A stretch of 64,000 nucleotides of DNA from Xenophilus sp. L33. GTDB lineage: Bacteria; Pseudomonadota; Gammaproteobacteria; Burkholderiales; Burkholderiaceae_C. The DNA is taken from the NCBI RefSeq assembly GCF_009765735.1, contig NZ_LMUW01000022.1, positions 1 through 64,000 of the forward strand, given 5' to 3'. The notes under the pieces are model-generated. The model saw only the letters and a list, made by a program, of their open reading frames with translations. It searched no databases and was not told the origin of the DNA. This document shows, in pieces, positions 26,109 to 39,077 of this stretch. Numbering within the stretch: the stretch's first letter is position 1; each line of letters begins with the position of its first letter. The position numbers and the translations under genes were made by a program.

Positions 26109-27185
26109 TCATTTCCAGATGTTGAGGGGGGTCTGCATCCAGGCGCCGACCACCACCAGCCACACGAGCGTGACCGGGATGAAGATCTTCCAGCCGAGCC
26201 GCATGATCTGGTCGTAGCGGAAGCGCGGGAAGGTCGAGCGGACCCAGAGGAACATGGTGACGACCACGAAGGTCTTGGCGCCGAGCCAGATCCAGCCCGG
26301 GATGAAGCCGAGGAAGTCGAACGGTGGCAGCCAGCCGCCCAGGAAGAGCACGGCGCACAGGATCGAGACCAGCCACATGTTGGCGTACTCGGCCAGGAAG
26401 AACATCGCGAAGCTCATGCCCGAGTACTCGATCATGTGGCCGGCGACGATCTCGGATTCGCCTTCGACGACGTCGAAGGGATGGCGGTTGGTCTCGGCCA
26501 GGCCGGAGATGAAGTAGACGACGAAGATCGGCAGCAGCGACAGCCAGTTCCACGACAGGATGCCCACGCCCATCGACGCGAAGTGGCCCCTGCCTTGCCC
26601 GGCCACGATGTCGCTCATGTTCAGACTGGCCGACACCATGAGCACGACCACGAAGCAGAAGCCCATCGCGATCTCGTAGCTCACCATCTGGGCCGACGCG
26701 CGCAGCGCGCCCAGGAAGGCGTACTTCGAGTTGGACGCCCAGCCGGCGATGATCACGCCGTACACCTCGAGCGAGGTGATCGCCATGACGAACAGCAGGC
26801 CGGCGTTGATGTTGGCCAGCGCCACGTCGGGACCGAAGGGGATCACGGCCCAGGCGGCCAGCGCCGGCATGATCGTCATCACCGGGCCGAGGCGGAACAA
26901 GGCCTTGTTGGCCACGCTCGGCGTGATGATTTCCTTGGTCAGGAGCTTGAGCGCGTCGGCGATCGGCTGCAGGAGGCCCAGCGGGCCGGTGCGGTTCGGG
27001 CCGATGCGGATCTGCGTGAAGCCGATGGCCTTGCGTTCCCACAAGGTCAGGTAGGCCACTGCCAGCATCAGCGGGATCACGACCACGACGATCTTGATCA
27101 CGGTCCAGATCAGCGGCCACAGCAGACCCGTCCACCAGCCGGCCGAGATCAGGCCCTGGCCGAAGCCGTGGATGGTGTCGATCAT
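26109..27185 (-). CDS. nuoH: NADH-quinone oxidoreductase subunit H
   Basis: 358 residues, eight or nine membrane helices. It contains [19 protein letters not shown] (about 50-68) and [20 protein letters not shown] (about 238-257), which line the quinone chamber at the junction of the arms. Overlaps the nuoG stop by 4 nt. Full length. Confidence 0.96.
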   Translation of the reverse strand: MIDTIHGFGQGLISAGWWTGLLWPLIWTVIKIVVVVIPLMLAVAYLTLWERKAIGFTQIRIGPNRTGPLGLLQPIADALKLLTKEIITPSVANKALFRLGPVMTIMPALAAWAVIPFGPDVALANINAGLLFVMAITSLEVYGVIIAGWASNSKYAFLGALRASAQMVSYEIAMGFCFVVVLMVSASLNMSDIVAGQGRGHFASMGVGILSWNWLSLLPIFVVYFISGLAETNRHPFDVVEGESEIVAGHMIEYSGMSFAMFFLAEYANMWLVSILCAVLFLGGWLPPFDFLGFIPGWIWLGAKTFVVVTMFLWVRSTFPRFRYDQIMRLGWKIFIPVTLVWLVVVGAWMQTPLNIWK

Positions 27186-29341
27186 GCGAACACCTCCTGG
27201 CCGGCCGGCGCGCCGGCGGCGCGGGTCGCGCGGGCGTCGGCGGTCAGCTGCAGCGACGGCGCGCGGCGCACGATCGAGTCGAGCTGGTAGATGCCGACCA
27301 CCGCCGGCGCGGCTTGCGGCGCGTCGCTGGTGTCGATCGCGGCGCCGGTCGTGTTGACCAGCTTGTCGGCCGCGATCTGCGTGGGCGCATCGATGTCGGC
27401 CAGCACGTCGGCGGTCGACTCGAAGGCGAAGCCCGGCAGGCCCAGCAGGTTGGCCAGCACGCGCAGCACCTTCCAGGCCGGACGCGCTTCACCCAGCGGC
27501 TTGACCACCGCGTGGAAGCTCTGCTTGCGGCCTTCGGCGTTGACGAAGCTGCCCGGCGTCTCGGTGAAGGGCGCGATCGGCAACAGCACGTCGCTGAATT
27601 CGAGGTTGGCCTTGAACGGGCTCAGCGTGACGACCATCTGGGCCTGCGACAGGCCCTCTGCGGCAGCCGCACCGGCGGCCGAGTCGAACACCGGTTCGGT
27701 GTTGAGCAGCAGCGCGGCCTTGAGGCCGCCCGACAGCATCTGGCCGGCGTTCAGGCCGCCGTCCTTCGGCAGCGCGCCGACCAGCTGCGCGCCGACCGTG
27801 TTGGCGGCTTCGGTCAGGTAGCCGACGCTGGCGCCGGTCTCGGTCGCGATCCAGTTGGCCAGGGCCAGCAGGCTGCTGGCGCGCGGATGATGCGCCGCCG
27901 CGTTGCCCAGCAGGACGGCCTTGCGCTCGCCGCCCAGCAGCGCCGCGGCCAGGGCCTTGGCGGCGTCGCTGGCGGCCACGTTGCGGGTGACCGGTGCGTT
28001 GATGCCCTTGCTCTCGGCGATCGCGCCGGCCAGCTCGGACAGCGAGTCGACCCAGCGATCGGCGCCGACGCGCACGGCGTGCGCCACCGGCATCGCCCAG
28101 GCGTCGGCATCGGCGAACAGTTCAGCCGACGTGATGGCGGCGACCACGCCACCCTTGCGCACCGACTGGCGGATGCGCTGCGCGAACAGCGGATGGTCCT
28201 TGCGCAGGTTGGAGCCGATCACCAGCGTGCGCTGCAGCTGCGACAGCGCCGCGATCGGCAGGCCGAGCCAGCGGATGCCGTCGGCGTTGGCGAATTCGGT
28301 GTTGCGCAGGCGGTAGTCGATGTTGCCGCTGCCCAGGCCGTGGATCAGCAGCTTGGCCAGCTGCATTTCCTCGAGCGTGCTGTGCGGGCTGACCAGCGTG
28401 CCGATGCTCTGGGCGCCGTGGTCGGCCTTGATCTGCTTGAGGCCATTGGCCACGTATTCGAGCGCGGTCTGCCAGTCGACCTGCTGCCATTGGCCGCCCT
28501 GCTTCAGCATCGGCTGCGTCAGGCGTTCGGGGCCGTTGAGCGCTTCGTACGAGAAGCGGTCGCGGTCGGCGATCCAGCATTCGTTGACGTCTTCGTTCTC
28601 GAGCGGCACCACGCGCATCACGTGGTTGTTCTTGACCTGGACGATCAGGTTGGTGCCGGTCGAATCGTGCGGGCTCACCGACTTGCGGCGCGACAGCTCC
28701 CAGGTGCGGGCGCTGTAGCGGAAGGGCTTGCTGGTGAGCGCGCCGACCGGGCAGATGTCGATCATGTTGCCCGACAGCTCGGAGTCTACCGAGTCGCCGA
28801 TGAAGGTCTCGATCTCGGAATGCTCGCCGCGGTGCGACATGCCCAGCTCCATCACGCCGGCCACTTCCTGGCCGAAACGGACGCAGCGCGTGCAATGGAT
28901 GCAGCGGCTCATCTCTTCCATGCTGATGAGCGGGCCGACGTCCTTGTGGAAGACGACGCGCTTTTCTTCCTCGTAGCGCGAGGAGGAGCCGCCGTAGCCG
29001 ACGGCCAGGTCCTGCAGCTGGCATTCGCCGCCCTGGTCGCAGATGGGGCAGTCCAGCGGATGGTTGATCAGCAGGAATTCCATGACCGACTGCTGGGCCT
29101 GGATCGCCTTGGCACTCTTGGTGCGCACGATCATGCCTTGCGTCACCGGCGTCGCGCAGGCCGGCATGGGCTTGGGCGCCTTCTCGACGTCGACCAGGCA
29201 CATGCGGCAGTTGGCCGCGATGCTGAGCTTCTTGTGATAGCAGAAGTGCGGGATGTAGGTACCCGCCTTGTCGGCCGCATGCATGATCATGCTGCCTTCG
29301 ACGATGTCGACCTTCTTGCCGTCGAGTTCGATTTCAACCAT
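27182..29341 (-). CDS. nuoG: NADH-quinone oxidoreductase subunit G
   Basis: 719 residues, the large iron-sulfur subunit. N-terminal 2Fe-2S ligands in [15 protein letters not shown] (about 34-48), then [16 protein letters not shown] (about 97-112), [10 protein letters not shown] (about 147-156) and a later CWIADRDRF-containing molybdopterin-oxidoreductase-like domain without a molybdenum site. The length is close to the beta-proteobacterial type and shorter than the E. coli protein. Electron wire from NuoE/F to NuoI. Confidence 0.96.
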   Translation of the reverse strand: MVEIELDGKKVDIVEGSMIMHAADKAGTYIPHFCYHKKLSIAANCRMCLVDVEKAPKPMPACATPVTQGMIVRTKSAKAIQAQQSVMEFLLINHPLDCPICDQGGECQLQDLAVGYGGSSSRYEEEKRVVFHKDVGPLISMEEMSRCIHCTRCVRFGQEVAGVMELGMSHRGEHSEIETFIGDSVDSELSGNMIDICPVGALTSKPFRYSARTWELSRRKSVSPHDSTGTNLIVQVKNNHVMRVVPLENEDVNECWIADRDRFSYEALNGPERLTQPMLKQGGQWQQVDWQTALEYVANGLKQIKADHGAQSIGTLVSPHSTLEEMQLAKLLIHGLGSGNIDYRLRNTEFANADGIRWLGLPIAALSQLQRTLVIGSNLRKDHPLFAQRIRQSVRKGGVVAAITSAELFADADAWAMPVAHAVRVGADRWVDSLSELAGAIAESKGINAPVTRNVAASDAAKALAAALLGGERKAVLLGNAAAHHPRASSLLALANWIATETGASVGYLTEAANTVGAQLVGALPKDGGLNAGQMLSGGLKAALLLNTEPVFDSAAGAAAAEGLSQAQMVVTLSPFKANLEFSDVLLPIAPFTETPGSFVNAEGRKQSFHAVVKPLGEARPAWKVLRVLANLLGLPGFAFESTADVLADIDAPTQIAADKLVNTTGAAIDTSDAPQAAPAVVGIYQLDSIVRRAPSLQLTADARATRAAGAPAGQEVFA

Positions 29342-29360
29342 ATTTTTTTACTCGCACCCT

Positions 29361-30704
29361 TCAGGCCTTGGCCGGCGTCTTCGGCACGTAGCCCGGAATC
29401 AGCGCCTCGAACTCGTGGCGGAAATGCTTGATCATGGCCCGCACCGGCATCGCCGCGGCATCGCCCAGCGCGCAGATGGTGCGGCCCTGGATGTTGTCGG
29501 CCACCGAATTCAGCAGGTCCATGTCGCTGGCCTTGCCGCGCCCGGTGTGGATGCGGTCGACCACGCGCCAGAGCCAGCCGGTGCCTTCGCGGCACGGCGT
29601 GCACTGGCCGCAGGATTCATGCATGTAGAAGTAGGACAGGCGGCGCAGCGACTCGACCATCGAGCGCGAGTCGTCCATCACGATCACGGCGCCCGAGCCC
29701 AGCATCGAGCCGGCCTTGGCGATGGAGTCGTAGTCCATCGTGCACTGCATCATGATGTCGGCCGGCAGCACCGGGGCCGACGATCCGCCCGGGATCACCG
29801 CCTTCAGCGTGCGGCCCTTGCGGACGCCGCCGGCAAGCTCCAGCAGCTTGCTGAAGGGCGTGCCCATCGGCACTTCGTAGTTGCCCGGCAGCTCCACGTC
29901 GCCGCTGACCGAGTAGATCTTGGTGCCGCCGTTGTTGGGCTTGCCGCACGCGAGGTAGGCCGGGCCGCCGTTGTTGATGATCCACGGCACCGCGGCGAAG
30001 GTCTCGGTGTTGTTGATCGTGGTCGGCTTGCCGTAGACGCCGAAGCTGGCCGGGAACGGCGGCTTGAAGCGCGGCTGGCCCTTCTTGCCTTCGAGCGACT
30101 CGAGCAGCGCCGTCTCTTCACCGCAGATGTAGGCGCCGAAGCCGTGCGCCGCGTGCAGCTGGAAGTTGTAAGTGCTGCCCATGATCGCGTCGCCGAGGTA
30201 GCCGGCGGCACGCGCCTCTTCCAGCGCTTCCTCGAAGCGTTCGTAGGTCTGGTAGATCTCGCCGTGGATGTAGTTGTAGCCCACGCTGATGCCCATCGCG
30301 AAGGCGGCGATCGCCATGCCTTCGATCACGATGTGCGGGTTGTAGTGCAGGATGTCGCGGTCCTTGCAGGTGCCGGGCTCGCCTTCGTCGGAGTTGCAGA
30401 CGAGGTACTTCTGGCCCGGGAACTGGCGCGGCATGAAGCTCCACTTCAGGCCGGTCGGGAAACCGGCGCCGCCGCGGCCGCGCAGGCCCGAGGCCTTGAC
30501 CTCGGCGATCACCTGGTCGGAGGTCAGGCCTTCGCTCAGGATCTTGCGCAGCGCCGTGTAGCCGCCGCGCGCCTCGTAGTCGGCCAGGCGCCAGTTGGTG
30601 CCATTGAGGCCGGCATAGATCTGCGGCTCGATGTGGCGGTCATGGAAGCAGGTCTGGACCCCCGTGGCCTGGAACTGCGAAAGCACTTGTTCGGGCGACA
30701 TCAT
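29361..30704 (-). CDS. nuoF: NADH-quinone oxidoreductase subunit F (FMN and NADH site)
   Basis: 447 residues. The FMN/NADH site [16 protein letters not shown] is near 63-78 and the 4Fe-4S (N3) ligands [12 protein letters not shown] are near 354-365. Two adjacent ATGs (30704 and 30701) follow an AAGGGAG ribosome site; the first shares its A with the nuoE stop (TGATGATG). It accepts hydride from NADH. Full length. Confidence 0.96.
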   Translation of the reverse strand: MMSPEQVLSQFQATGVQTCFHDRHIEPQIYAGLNGTNWRLADYEARGGYTALRKILSEGLTSDQVIAEVKASGLRGRGGAGFPTGLKWSFMPRQFPGQKYLVCNSDEGEPGTCKDRDILHYNPHIVIEGMAIAAFAMGISVGYNYIHGEIYQTYERFEEALEEARAAGYLGDAIMGSTYNFQLHAAHGFGAYICGEETALLESLEGKKGQPRFKPPFPASFGVYGKPTTINNTETFAAVPWIINNGGPAYLACGKPNNGGTKIYSVSGDVELPGNYEVPMGTPFSKLLELAGGVRKGRTLKAVIPGGSSAPVLPADIMMQCTMDYDSIAKAGSMLGSGAVIVMDDSRSMVESLRRLSYFYMHESCGQCTPCREGTGWLWRVVDRIHTGRGKASDMDLLNSVADNIQGRTICALGDAAAMPVRAMIKHFRHEFEALIPGYVPKTPAKA

Positions 30705-31258
30705 CAGGCTCCCTTGGTGGCCGCGCCGGGCGTCGCCGAGCGCAAGCCGTCGATCAACTGGTCCAGCTTCTCGTTGCTCATGAAGCTGCACATCGTGGTG
30801 TCGTTGACCAGCATCACCGGCGAATCGGCACAGGCACCGAGGCATTCGCTCTGCTGCAGCGTGAACATGCCGTCGGCGGTGGTCTCGCCCATCTTGATGC
30901 CGAGCTTCTTCTCGAGATGCACCAGCGCCGTCACGCCGTCGCGCAGCTGGCACGGCAGGTTGGTGCAGACGTTGAGCTTGTACGCGCCCACCGGACGCTG
31001 GTTGTACATGTTGTAGAAGGTCGTGACCTCGTGCACCGCGATCGGCGCGATGCCGAGGTAGGCGGCCAGCTGGCGCTCGCGCTCCAGGCTGACGAAGCCT
31101 TCCTGCTTCTGGATGATCGTGAGGCAGGCCATGACGGCCGACTGGCGGCCGCTCGGCACGGGCGGGTACTTGGCGCACTCGCGGTCGAACAGCGCGATGG
31201 TCTCGGCCGACAGCGGTGCCACGGCGGCTTGAGGGCTGGAAGAGGTCTCGGTAGTCAT
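30704..31258 (-). CDS. nuoE: NADH-quinone oxidoreductase subunit E (2Fe-2S thioredoxin-like)
   Basis: 184 residues. The 2Fe-2S ligands of cluster N1a are in CTNLPC (about 102-107) and [11 protein letters not shown] (about 143-153). The N-terminal 20 residues are low-complexity (Thr/Ser/Ala), before the conserved [17 protein letters not shown]. Stop overlaps the nuoF start. Confidence 0.95.
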   Translation of the reverse strand: MTTETSSSPQAAVAPLSAETIALFDRECAKYPPVPSGRQSAVMACLTIIQKQEGFVSLERERQLAAYLGIAPIAVHEVTTFYNMYNQRPVGAYKLNVCTNLPCQLRDGVTALVHLEKKLGIKMGETTADGMFTLQQSECLGACADSPVMLVNDTTMCSFMSNEKLDQLIDGLRSATPGAATKGA

Positions 31259-31274
31259 TCGCTCGTTCGCTGGC

Positions 31275-32528
31275 TTATCGGTCGATCTCGCCGAACACGA
31301 TGTCCATCGTGCCGATCACGGCGACGGCGTCCGCGATCATGTGGCCGCGCGCCATCTCGTCGAGCGCCGCCAGGTGCGGGAAGCCCGGCGCGCGGATCTT
31401 CAGGCGGTAGGGCTTGTTGGCGCCGTCGCTCACCAGGTAGATGCCGAACTCGCCCTTCGGATGCTCGACGGCGGCATACGCCTCGCCTTCGGGCACGTGG
31501 AAACCTTCGGTGAAGAGCTTGAAGTGATGGATCAGCTCTTCCATGTTGGCCTTCATCGACTCGCGATGCGGCGCCGCCACCTTGTGGTTGTCGGTGATGA
31601 CCGGACCCGGGTTCGCGCGCAGCCAGGCCACGCACTGCCGGATGATGCCGTTGGCCTGGCGCATCTCTTCCACGCGCACCAGGTAGCGGTCGTAGCAGTC
31701 GCCGGTGACGCCCACCGGCACGTCGAACTTCATCTCGCCGTAGACGTCGTAGGGCTGTTTCTTGCGCAGGTCCCAGGCGATGCCCGAGCCACGCAGCATC
31801 GGGCCGGTGAAGCCGAGGTTGAGGGCACGCTCGGGCGAGACCACGCCGATGCCGACGGTGCGCTGCTTCCAGATGCGGTTGTCGGTGAGCAGCGTCTCGT
31901 ACTCGTCGACCATCTTCGGGAAGCGCTTGCTGAAGTCGTCGATGAAGTCGAGCAGCGAACCCTGCCGGTTCTCGTTCAGCCGATCGATCGCCTTGGCGTT
32001 CTTGATCTTGCTGACCTTGTATTGCGGCATCACGTCCGGCAGGTCGCGGTAGACGCCGCCCGGGCGGAAATAGGCCGCGTGCATGCGCGCACCCGACACC
32101 GCCTCGTACATGTCGAACAGGTCCTCACGCTCGCGGAAGCAGTAGATGAGCATGTTCATCGCACCGCAGTCCAGGCCGTGCGCGCCGAGCCACAGGAGGT
32201 GGTTCAGCAGGCGCGTGATCTCGGCGAACATGACGCGGATGTACTGCGCCCGCACCGGCACCTCGAGACCGAGCATCCGCTCGATCGCCAGGCAATACGC
32301 ATGCTCGTTGCTCATCATCGACACGTAGTCGAGCCGATCCATGTAGGGCAAGGACTGGATGAAGGTGCGCGTCTCGGCCAGCTTCTCGGTGGCGCGATGC
32401 AGGAGACCGATGTGCGGGTCGGCGCGCTGGATCACTTCGCCGTCGAGCTCGAGCACCAGGCGCAGCACGCCGTGCGCGGCCGGATGCTGCGGACCGAAGT
32501 TGAGGGTGTAGTTCTTGATTTCGGCCAT
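31275..32528 (-). CDS. nuoD: NADH-quinone oxidoreductase subunit D
   Basis: 417 residues, the 49-kDa-type quinone-site subunit, a separate protein (not fused to NuoC as in E. coli). N-terminal [21 protein letters not shown] (about 10-30) contains the conserved His of the quinone pocket. It also carries [12 protein letters not shown] (about 67-78) and ends VFGEIDR. Shares one base with the nuoC stop (TGATG). Confidence 0.96.
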   Translation of the reverse strand: MAEIKNYTLNFGPQHPAAHGVLRLVLELDGEVIQRADPHIGLLHRATEKLAETRTFIQSLPYMDRLDYVSMMSNEHAYCLAIERMLGLEVPVRAQYIRVMFAEITRLLNHLLWLGAHGLDCGAMNMLIYCFREREDLFDMYEAVSGARMHAAYFRPGGVYRDLPDVMPQYKVSKIKNAKAIDRLNENRQGSLLDFIDDFSKRFPKMVDEYETLLTDNRIWKQRTVGIGVVSPERALNLGFTGPMLRGSGIAWDLRKKQPYDVYGEMKFDVPVGVTGDCYDRYLVRVEEMRQANGIIRQCVAWLRANPGPVITDNHKVAAPHRESMKANMEELIHHFKLFTEGFHVPEGEAYAAVEHPKGEFGIYLVSDGANKPYRLKIRAPGFPHLAALDEMARGHMIADAVAVIGTMDIVFGEIDR

Positions 32529-33136
32529 CAGTGCAATCCGCCGTAGTTGTCTTCGCGAATCACGCGGGGCGTGATTTCACGGGGCTCGATCGACACCGGT
32601 TGATAGATCACCCGCTTCTGGTCGGCGTCGTAGCGCATCTCGACGTGGCCCGAGACCGGGAAGTCCTTGCGGAACGGGTGGCCGATGAAGCCGTAGTCGG
32701 TCAGCAGGCGACGCAGGTCGTCGTGGCCTTCGAAGACGATGCCGTAGAGGTCGAAGGCCTCGCGCTCGAACCAGCCGGCGGCATTCCAGATGCCGGTCAG
32801 CGAATCGACGATCGGCAGGTCTTCGTTCGGAGCGAACACCTTCAGGCGCACGCGCTGGTTGAGACTCACCGACAACAAGTGACTCACGACGCAGAAGCGC
32901 TCGCCTTCCCAGACGCCGTCGCGGTAGCTGGAATAGTCCATGCCGCACAGGTCGATCAGTTGCTCGAAGCGGCAGCCGGGCGCATCGCGCAGCAGGGTCG
33001 CGGCTTCGAGGTAGTCGGCGGCGGCGACGGTCACCGTCACTTCGCCGAGAGCGCACTTGACGGCCTTGGCCTTGGCGCCGAGCGTTTCGAGGATCTGGGC
33101 CTCCAGCGCCTCGGGAGAAATCGCAAAGTCGGTCAT
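32528..33136 (-). CDS. nuoC: NADH-quinone oxidoreductase subunit C
   Basis: 202 residues, the 30-kDa subunit. Landmarks are [40 protein letters not shown] and [17 protein letters not shown] toward the C-terminus. The start at 33136 (MTDFAISPE) is 11 nt after nuoB; the frame stays open upstream inside nuoB, but that part is not family-like. Structural subunit of the peripheral arm beside NuoD and NuoB. Confidence 0.95.
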   Translation of the reverse strand: MTDFAISPEALEAQILETLGAKAKAVKCALGEVTVTVAAADYLEAATLLRDAPGCRFEQLIDLCGMDYSSYRDGVWEGERFCVVSHLLSVSLNQRVRLKVFAPNEDLPIVDSLTGIWNAAGWFEREAFDLYGIVFEGHDDLRRLLTDYGFIGHPFRKDFPVSGHVEMRYDADQKRVIYQPVSIEPREITPRVIREDNYGGLH

Positions 33137-33147
33137 GTCTCTCGCTC

Positions 33148-33627
33148 TCAGGCGCGGGCGATGGTATTGGTGCGGCGGATCTTCTGCTGCAGCTGGATGA
33201 TTCCGTAGAGCAAGGCCTCGGCCGTCGGCGGGCAGCCCGGCACGTAGACGTCGACGGGCACGATGCGGTCGCAGCCGCGCACCACCGAATAGCTGTAGTG
33301 GTAGTAGCCGCCGCCGTTGGCGCAGGAGCCCATCGAGAGCACCCAGCGCGGCTCGGGCATCTGGTCGTAGACCTTGCGCAGGGCCGGCGCCATCTTGTTG
33401 CACAGCGTGCCGGCCACGATCATCAGGTCGGACTGCCGCGGACTCGGGCGGAACAGCATGCCGAAGCGGTCGATGTCGTAGCGGGCGGCGCCCGCGTGCA
33501 TCATCTCGACCGCACAGCATGCGAGGCCGAAGGTCATCGGCCACAGGGATCCGGTCTTGGCCCAGTTCACCACCGAGTCGTAGGTGGTGGTGACGAAGCC
33601 TTCCTTCATGACGCCTTCAATGGCCAT
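33148..33627 (-). CDS. nuoB: NADH-quinone oxidoreductase subunit B (cluster N2)
   Basis: 159 residues. All four ligands of the terminal 4Fe-4S cluster N2 are present: the tandem Cys in [10 protein letters not shown] (about 35-44), [13 protein letters not shown] near 100 and [10 protein letters not shown] near 131. Cluster N2 reduces the quinone bound between NuoB and NuoD. 3 nt after nuoA. Confidence 0.97.
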   Translation of the reverse strand: MAIEGVMKEGFVTTTYDSVVNWAKTGSLWPMTFGLACCAVEMMHAGAARYDIDRFGMLFRPSPRQSDLMIVAGTLCNKMAPALRKVYDQMPEPRWVLSMGSCANGGGYYHYSYSVVRGCDRIVPVDVYVPGCPPTAEALLYGIIQLQQKIRRTNTIARA

Positions 33628-33630
33628 TTT

Positions 33631-33990
33631 TCATTCCCAGTCGAGCGCGCCTTTTTTCCACTCGTAGGCGAAGCCGACGACGAGGATGGCGAGAAAAATC
33701 ATCATCGACCAGAAACCCACCGCACCGATTTCCTTGAGCGCAATGGCCCACGGGAAAAGAAATGCGATCTCGAGGTCGAACAGGATGAACAGGATGGCGA
33801 CCAGGTAATACCGGACGTCGAATTTCATCCGCGCGTCTTCGAAAGCCTCGAAGCCGCATTCGTAAGGGGAATTTTTTTGTGCGTCGGGCCGATTGGGACC
33901 GAGGATGTAACCCAGCACCTGCGGCGCGACACCGACGCCGACTCCGACCAGGATGAACATCAGGACGGGGAGGTAGGAATCGAGGTTCAT
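33631..33990 (-). CDS. nuoA: NADH-quinone oxidoreductase subunit A
   Basis: 119 residues, three membrane helices, first gene of the 14-gene nuo operon. Conserved [10 protein letters not shown] with the loop Cys near residue 46, and [16 protein letters not shown] near 71-86. ATG 33990 is preferred because it gives the normal family length; an upstream ATG at 34014 would add eight hydrophilic residues. No strong Shine-Dalgarno. tRNA-Leu lies 57 nt upstream. Confidence 0.95.
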   Translation of the reverse strand: MNLDSYLPVLMFILVGVGVGVAPQVLGYILGPNRPDAQKNSPYECGFEAFEDARMKFDVRYYLVAILFILFDLEIAFLFPWAIALKEIGAVGFWSMMIFLAILVVGFAYEWKKGALDWE

Positions 33991-34046
33991 CTGGGAGTTA
34001 TCACCGCTTGACACTGCCAGGAAGCACGTTCCCTGCCAGTGAGATT

Positions 34047-34131
34047 TGGTGCGGTCGGCGAGACTCGAACTCGCACAGCTTTCGCCACTACCCCCTCAAG
34101 ATAGCGTGTCTACCAATTTCACCACGACCGC
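34047..34131 (-). tRNA. tRNA-Leu, anticodon GAG
   Basis: 85 nt including an encoded CCA (34049-34047). The acceptor strands GCGGTCG (34131-34125) and CGACCGC (34057-34051) pair fully. The anticodon stem CTATC/GGTAG encloses TTGAGGG, giving GAG at 34097-34095, which reads CUC/CUU Leu codons. A 13-nt variable arm marks it as class II. The T arm is GCGAG-TTCGAGT-CTCGC. Lies between secG and nuoA on the same strand, a frequent arrangement in this order. Confidence 0.97.
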
Positions 34132-34139
34132 GGTTTTTT

Positions 34140-34188
34140 CTGTCCGGATGGCATGAGGAACCTGGGAAGGTTTTGGCTTTCCGGACAG
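34140..34188. repeat. 9-bp inverted repeat between secG and tRNA-Leu
   Basis: CTGTCCGGA (34140-34148) pairs perfectly with TCCGGACAG (34180-34188). On the minus strand it is followed by AAAAAA rather than T, so it is not a terminator for secG. It would form a stem in the 5' part of any tRNA precursor and might guide processing. Function uncertain. Confidence 0.5.
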
Positions 34189-34203
34189 CCTAGAGTTTAC
34201 CCT

Positions 34204-34229
34204 CAAAAGTTGCCGTTTCTTGCGGCAAC
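34204..34229 (-). terminator. Probable intrinsic terminator after secG
   Basis: On the minus strand GTTGCCG (34229-34223) pairs with CGGCAAC (34215-34209) around a 7-nt loop, followed by CTTTTG. It is 27 nt after the secG stop and upstream of tRNA-Leu. Short U tract, so termination may be partial. Confidence 0.55.
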
Positions 34230-34255
34230 ACCTCTGCGAGCACCAAGTTGATGAA

Positions 34256-34687
34256 CTACTTTGCCGGGATCTGTGCAGCGCCCGGCGCTGGTGCGGCAGG
34301 CGTCGTTGCCGGTGCAGCGGCAGCCGGCGTCGACGAGCCGCTGCCGGCCGGGATCTGCGCGGCCGAGTCTGTCGCGGGCGCCGGCGTCGGCGCGGCGGGC
34401 GGTGCGGAGACGGCGGCGCGCTCCAGCAGGCTGTCGCCGCCGGCCGGCCGTGCATGGCCGAAATAGGCCAGCAGCAAGGTGCAGGCGAAGAAGACCACGG
34501 CCAGCACCGCGGTCGTGCGCGACAGGAAGTTGGCGCTGCCGCTAGCACCGAAGAGGCTGCCCGCGCTGCCGCTGCCGAAGGCCGCGCCCATGTCGGCGCC
34601 CTTGCCGTGCTGGATCAGGATCAACCCGATCATCGCGAGGGCGGAGAGCATCTGCACGCCCACCAGGATATTGAGGACCACGTTCAT
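34256..34687 (-). CDS. secG: Protein translocase subunit SecG with Ala/Pro-rich tail
   Basis: 143 residues. Two membrane helices (about 2-22 and 55-75) and the conserved ILIQHGKGADMGAAFG (about 23-38), GASGSANFLSRTT (about 47-59) identify SecG. After the second helix comes a low-complexity Ala/Pro/Thr/Ser tail of about 60 residues, making it longer than the 110-residue E. coli protein. Part of the SecYEG channel. Gap of 42 nt from tpiA. Confidence 0.95.
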   Translation of the reverse strand: MNVVLNILVGVQMLSALAMIGLILIQHGKGADMGAAFGSGSAGSLFGASGSANFLSRTTAVLAVVFFACTLLLAYFGHARPAGGDSLLERAAVSAPPAAPTPAPATDSAAQIPAGSGSSTPAAAAPATTPAAPAPGAAQIPAK

Positions 34688-34729
34688 TCGTTCTGACTCC
34701 TAATTCGGGTACGTCGCGGCGCCGCTCTG

Positions 34730-35482
34730 TCAGCGCGCCGCGGCAATGATCTGCAGGAAGTTGGGTGCGACCAGCGAGGCGCCGCCGATCAGGCCGCCGT
34801 CGATGTCGGGTTGCGCCAGCAGGTCGGCGGCATTCGTCGCGTTCATGCTGCCGCCGTAGAGAATGCGGATGCCGGCGGCATGTTCGCTCGCCGCGTGGTG
34901 CAGTTGCGCGCGCAGCAGCGCATGCACCGCCTGCGCCTGTTCGGGCGCGGCGGTCTGGCCGGTGCCGATCGCCCAGATCGGTTCGTAGGCGACCACGATC
35001 TCGCTGATGCAATGGCCGTTGACGTGGATGACCGCGGCCAGTTGCCGCTTGACGACCTCGGCGGTGCGGCCGGCGTCGCGTTGCTGCAGCGTCTCGCCGA
35101 CGCAGACGATCGGCGTGATGCCGTGCGACAGCGCGGCGGCCGTCTTGGCCGCGACCTCTTCGTCGGTCTCGCGGTGGTACTTGCGCCGCTCCGAATGGCC
35201 GACGATCACGTAGCGCACGCCGAAGTCCTTCAGCATCGCGGCCGAGTGCTCGCCGGTGAAGGCGCCCTGCGGCTCGGCCGACACGTCCTGCGCGCCGAGG
35301 TCGATCGGCGAGCCGGCGAGCAGCCCCTGCACCTGCTGCAGGTACGGCGCCGGCACGCAGACCACCACCTCGGAGGCCGGGCGGCCGATGTGCTCGCGCA
35401 GGATCTCGATCAGTGCGGCATTGCCGGCCAGGCTGCCGTTCATCTTCCAGTTGCCGGCAATCAGCTTCGTCTTCGTCGTCAT
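34730..35482 (-). CDS. tpiA: Triosephosphate isomerase
   Basis: 250 residues, a complete TIM barrel. Active-site elements: AGNWKMNGS near 9-17 (Asn and catalytic Lys), VIVGHSERR near 91-99 (catalytic His), YEPIWAIGTG near 164-173 (catalytic Glu) and YGGSMNATNA near 208. Interconverts dihydroxyacetone phosphate and glyceraldehyde 3-phosphate in glycolysis. Immediately upstream of secG, as usual. Confidence 0.97.
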   Translation of the reverse strand: MTTKTKLIAGNWKMNGSLAGNAALIEILREHIGRPASEVVVCVPAPYLQQVQGLLAGSPIDLGAQDVSAEPQGAFTGEHSAAMLKDFGVRYVIVGHSERRKYHRETDEEVAAKTAAALSHGITPIVCVGETLQQRDAGRTAEVVKRQLAAVIHVNGHCISEIVVAYEPIWAIGTGQTAAPEQAQAVHALLRAQLHHAASEHAAGIRILYGGSMNATNAADLLAQPDIDGGLIGGASLVAPNFLQIIAAAR

Positions 35483-35495
35483 CTTGTTCTTGTGT

Positions 35496-36494
35496 TCACC
35501 AGGTCAGCACGATCTTGCCGATGTGCTGGTTCGATTCCATCAAGGCATGGGCCTGCGCCGCGCCGCTCGGATCGCCGAGCGCGGCGAAGCGGCTGTGGAT
35601 CACCGGCTTGACCGCGCCGCCTTCGAGCAGCGGCCAGACCTTCTCGCGCAGCCCGCGTGCGATCGCGGCCTTGAAGGCCACCGGCCGCGGCCGCAGCGTC
35701 GAGCCGGTGATGGTGAGCCGCTTGCGCAGCACCATGCCGGCGTTGAAGCCGCTCTGCACGCCGCCCTGCACCGCGATGATCACCAGCCGGCCGTCCTCGG
35801 CCAGGCAATCGATCTCCCGCGCCACGTAGTCGCCGGCGACCATGTCGAGCACCACGTCCACGCCCTTGCCGCCGGTCAGCCGCTTGGCCTCGGCGACGAA
35901 GTCGGCGCTCTTGTAGTTGATCGCATGGTCGGCGCCGAGCTTCAGGCAGGCGTCGCACTTGTCGTCGCTGCCCGCGGTGACGATCACGGTGGCGCCGAGC
36001 GCCTTGCCGAGCTGGATCGCGGTCACGCCGATGCCGCTGGAGCCGCCCTGGATCAGCAGGGTCTCGCCCTTCTGCAGGCGGCCGCGCTCGAAGACGTTGC
36101 TCCAGACGGTGAAGAAGGTCTCGGGCAGGGTGGCTGCCTCGACATCGCTCCAGCCCTTGGGCACCGGCAGGCATTGCGCCACCGGCGCGACGCACAGCGC
36201 GGCATAGCCGCCGCCGGCGACCAGCGCACAGACGTGGTCGCCGATCTTGAAGCCGGCTTGCGCCAGGGCCGCGGCATCGCCGGCGACGATCTCGCCCGCG
36301 ATCTCGAGGCCCGGCAGGTCGGACGCGCCCGGCGGCACCGGGTAGTGGCCCATGCGCTGCAGCACGTCGGGGCGATTGACGCCGCTGGCCGCCACGCGGA
36401 TCAGCAGTTCGCCCGCGCCCGCGACCGGGTCCGGACGTTCGACGACGCGCAGCACCTCGGGGGCGCCGAAGGTGGTGATCTCAATGGCTTTCAT
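35496..36494 (-). CDS. NAD(P)H quinone oxidoreductase (zeta-crystallin/PIG3-type MDR)
   Basis: 332 residues, medium-chain reductase without zinc ligands. The N-terminal GroES-like domain has GVNRPDVLQRMGHYP (about 54-68) and PGLEIAGEIV (about 80-89). The Rossmann motif GGSSGIGVTAIQLGKALGAT (about 151-170) binds NADPH. Probably reduces quinones or other enones. It starts 36 nt after the pnp stop and ends 14 nt before tpiA, so it bridges the pnp and tpiA-secG transcripts. Confidence 0.9.
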   Translation of the reverse strand: MKAIEITTFGAPEVLRVVERPDPVAGAGELLIRVAASGVNRPDVLQRMGHYPVPPGASDLPGLEIAGEIVAGDAAALAQAGFKIGDHVCALVAGGGYAALCVAPVAQCLPVPKGWSDVEAATLPETFFTVWSNVFERGRLQKGETLLIQGGSSGIGVTAIQLGKALGATVIVTAGSDDKCDACLKLGADHAINYKSADFVAEAKRLTGGKGVDVVLDMVAGDYVAREIDCLAEDGRLVIIAVQGGVQSGFNAGMVLRKRLTITGSTLRPRPVAFKAAIARGLREKVWPLLEGGAVKPVIHSRFAALGDPSGAAQAHALMESNQHIGKIVLTW

Positions 36495-36530
36495 GGTGTC
36501 TCCACGACGGCATCGCTGCCATCGACCCCA

Positions 36531-38852
<2,322 letters not shown>

Positions 38853-38936
38853 GGTGTGCTCCTGTTGGTATGGCGGCTCGGCCCGTGACGGCCACGGACC
38901 CCGCTTGGGGCCGGAGCGCTTTTCAGAACACGATGC

Positions 38937-38973
38937 CATTCCAGGGAAGCTCCGCCGGAACTTCATTGGAATG
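38937..38973 (-). promoter_or_regulatory. Hairpin in the pnp mRNA leader
   Basis: On the minus strand CATTCCA (38973-38967) pairs with TGGAATG (38943-38937), with inner GAAG/CTTC and TCC/GGA pairs, about 85 nt before the pnp start. In E. coli the pnp leader hairpin is cut by RNase III to start PNPase autoregulation. Position and shape suggest the same here; no direct evidence. Confidence 0.5.
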
Positions 38974-39020
38974 ACACAGCTTCGCTCTGTCGGGCACTCC
39001 TGAAAAAAAACGATTCGCGA

Positions 39021-39060
39021 AGTAAAAAACGCCTGAGCTAGACGATCTAACCCAGGCGTT
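39021..39060 (-). terminator. Intrinsic terminator of rpsO
   Basis: On the minus strand AACGCCTG (39060-39053) pairs with CAGGCGTT (39035-39028), with a second inner stem GTTAGA/TCTAGC, followed by a run of six T. It lies 18 nt after the rpsO stop. Read-through would feed pnp, as known for rpsO-pnp. Confidence 0.88.
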
Positions 39061-39077
39061 CTTTCATGCGATTCGGC

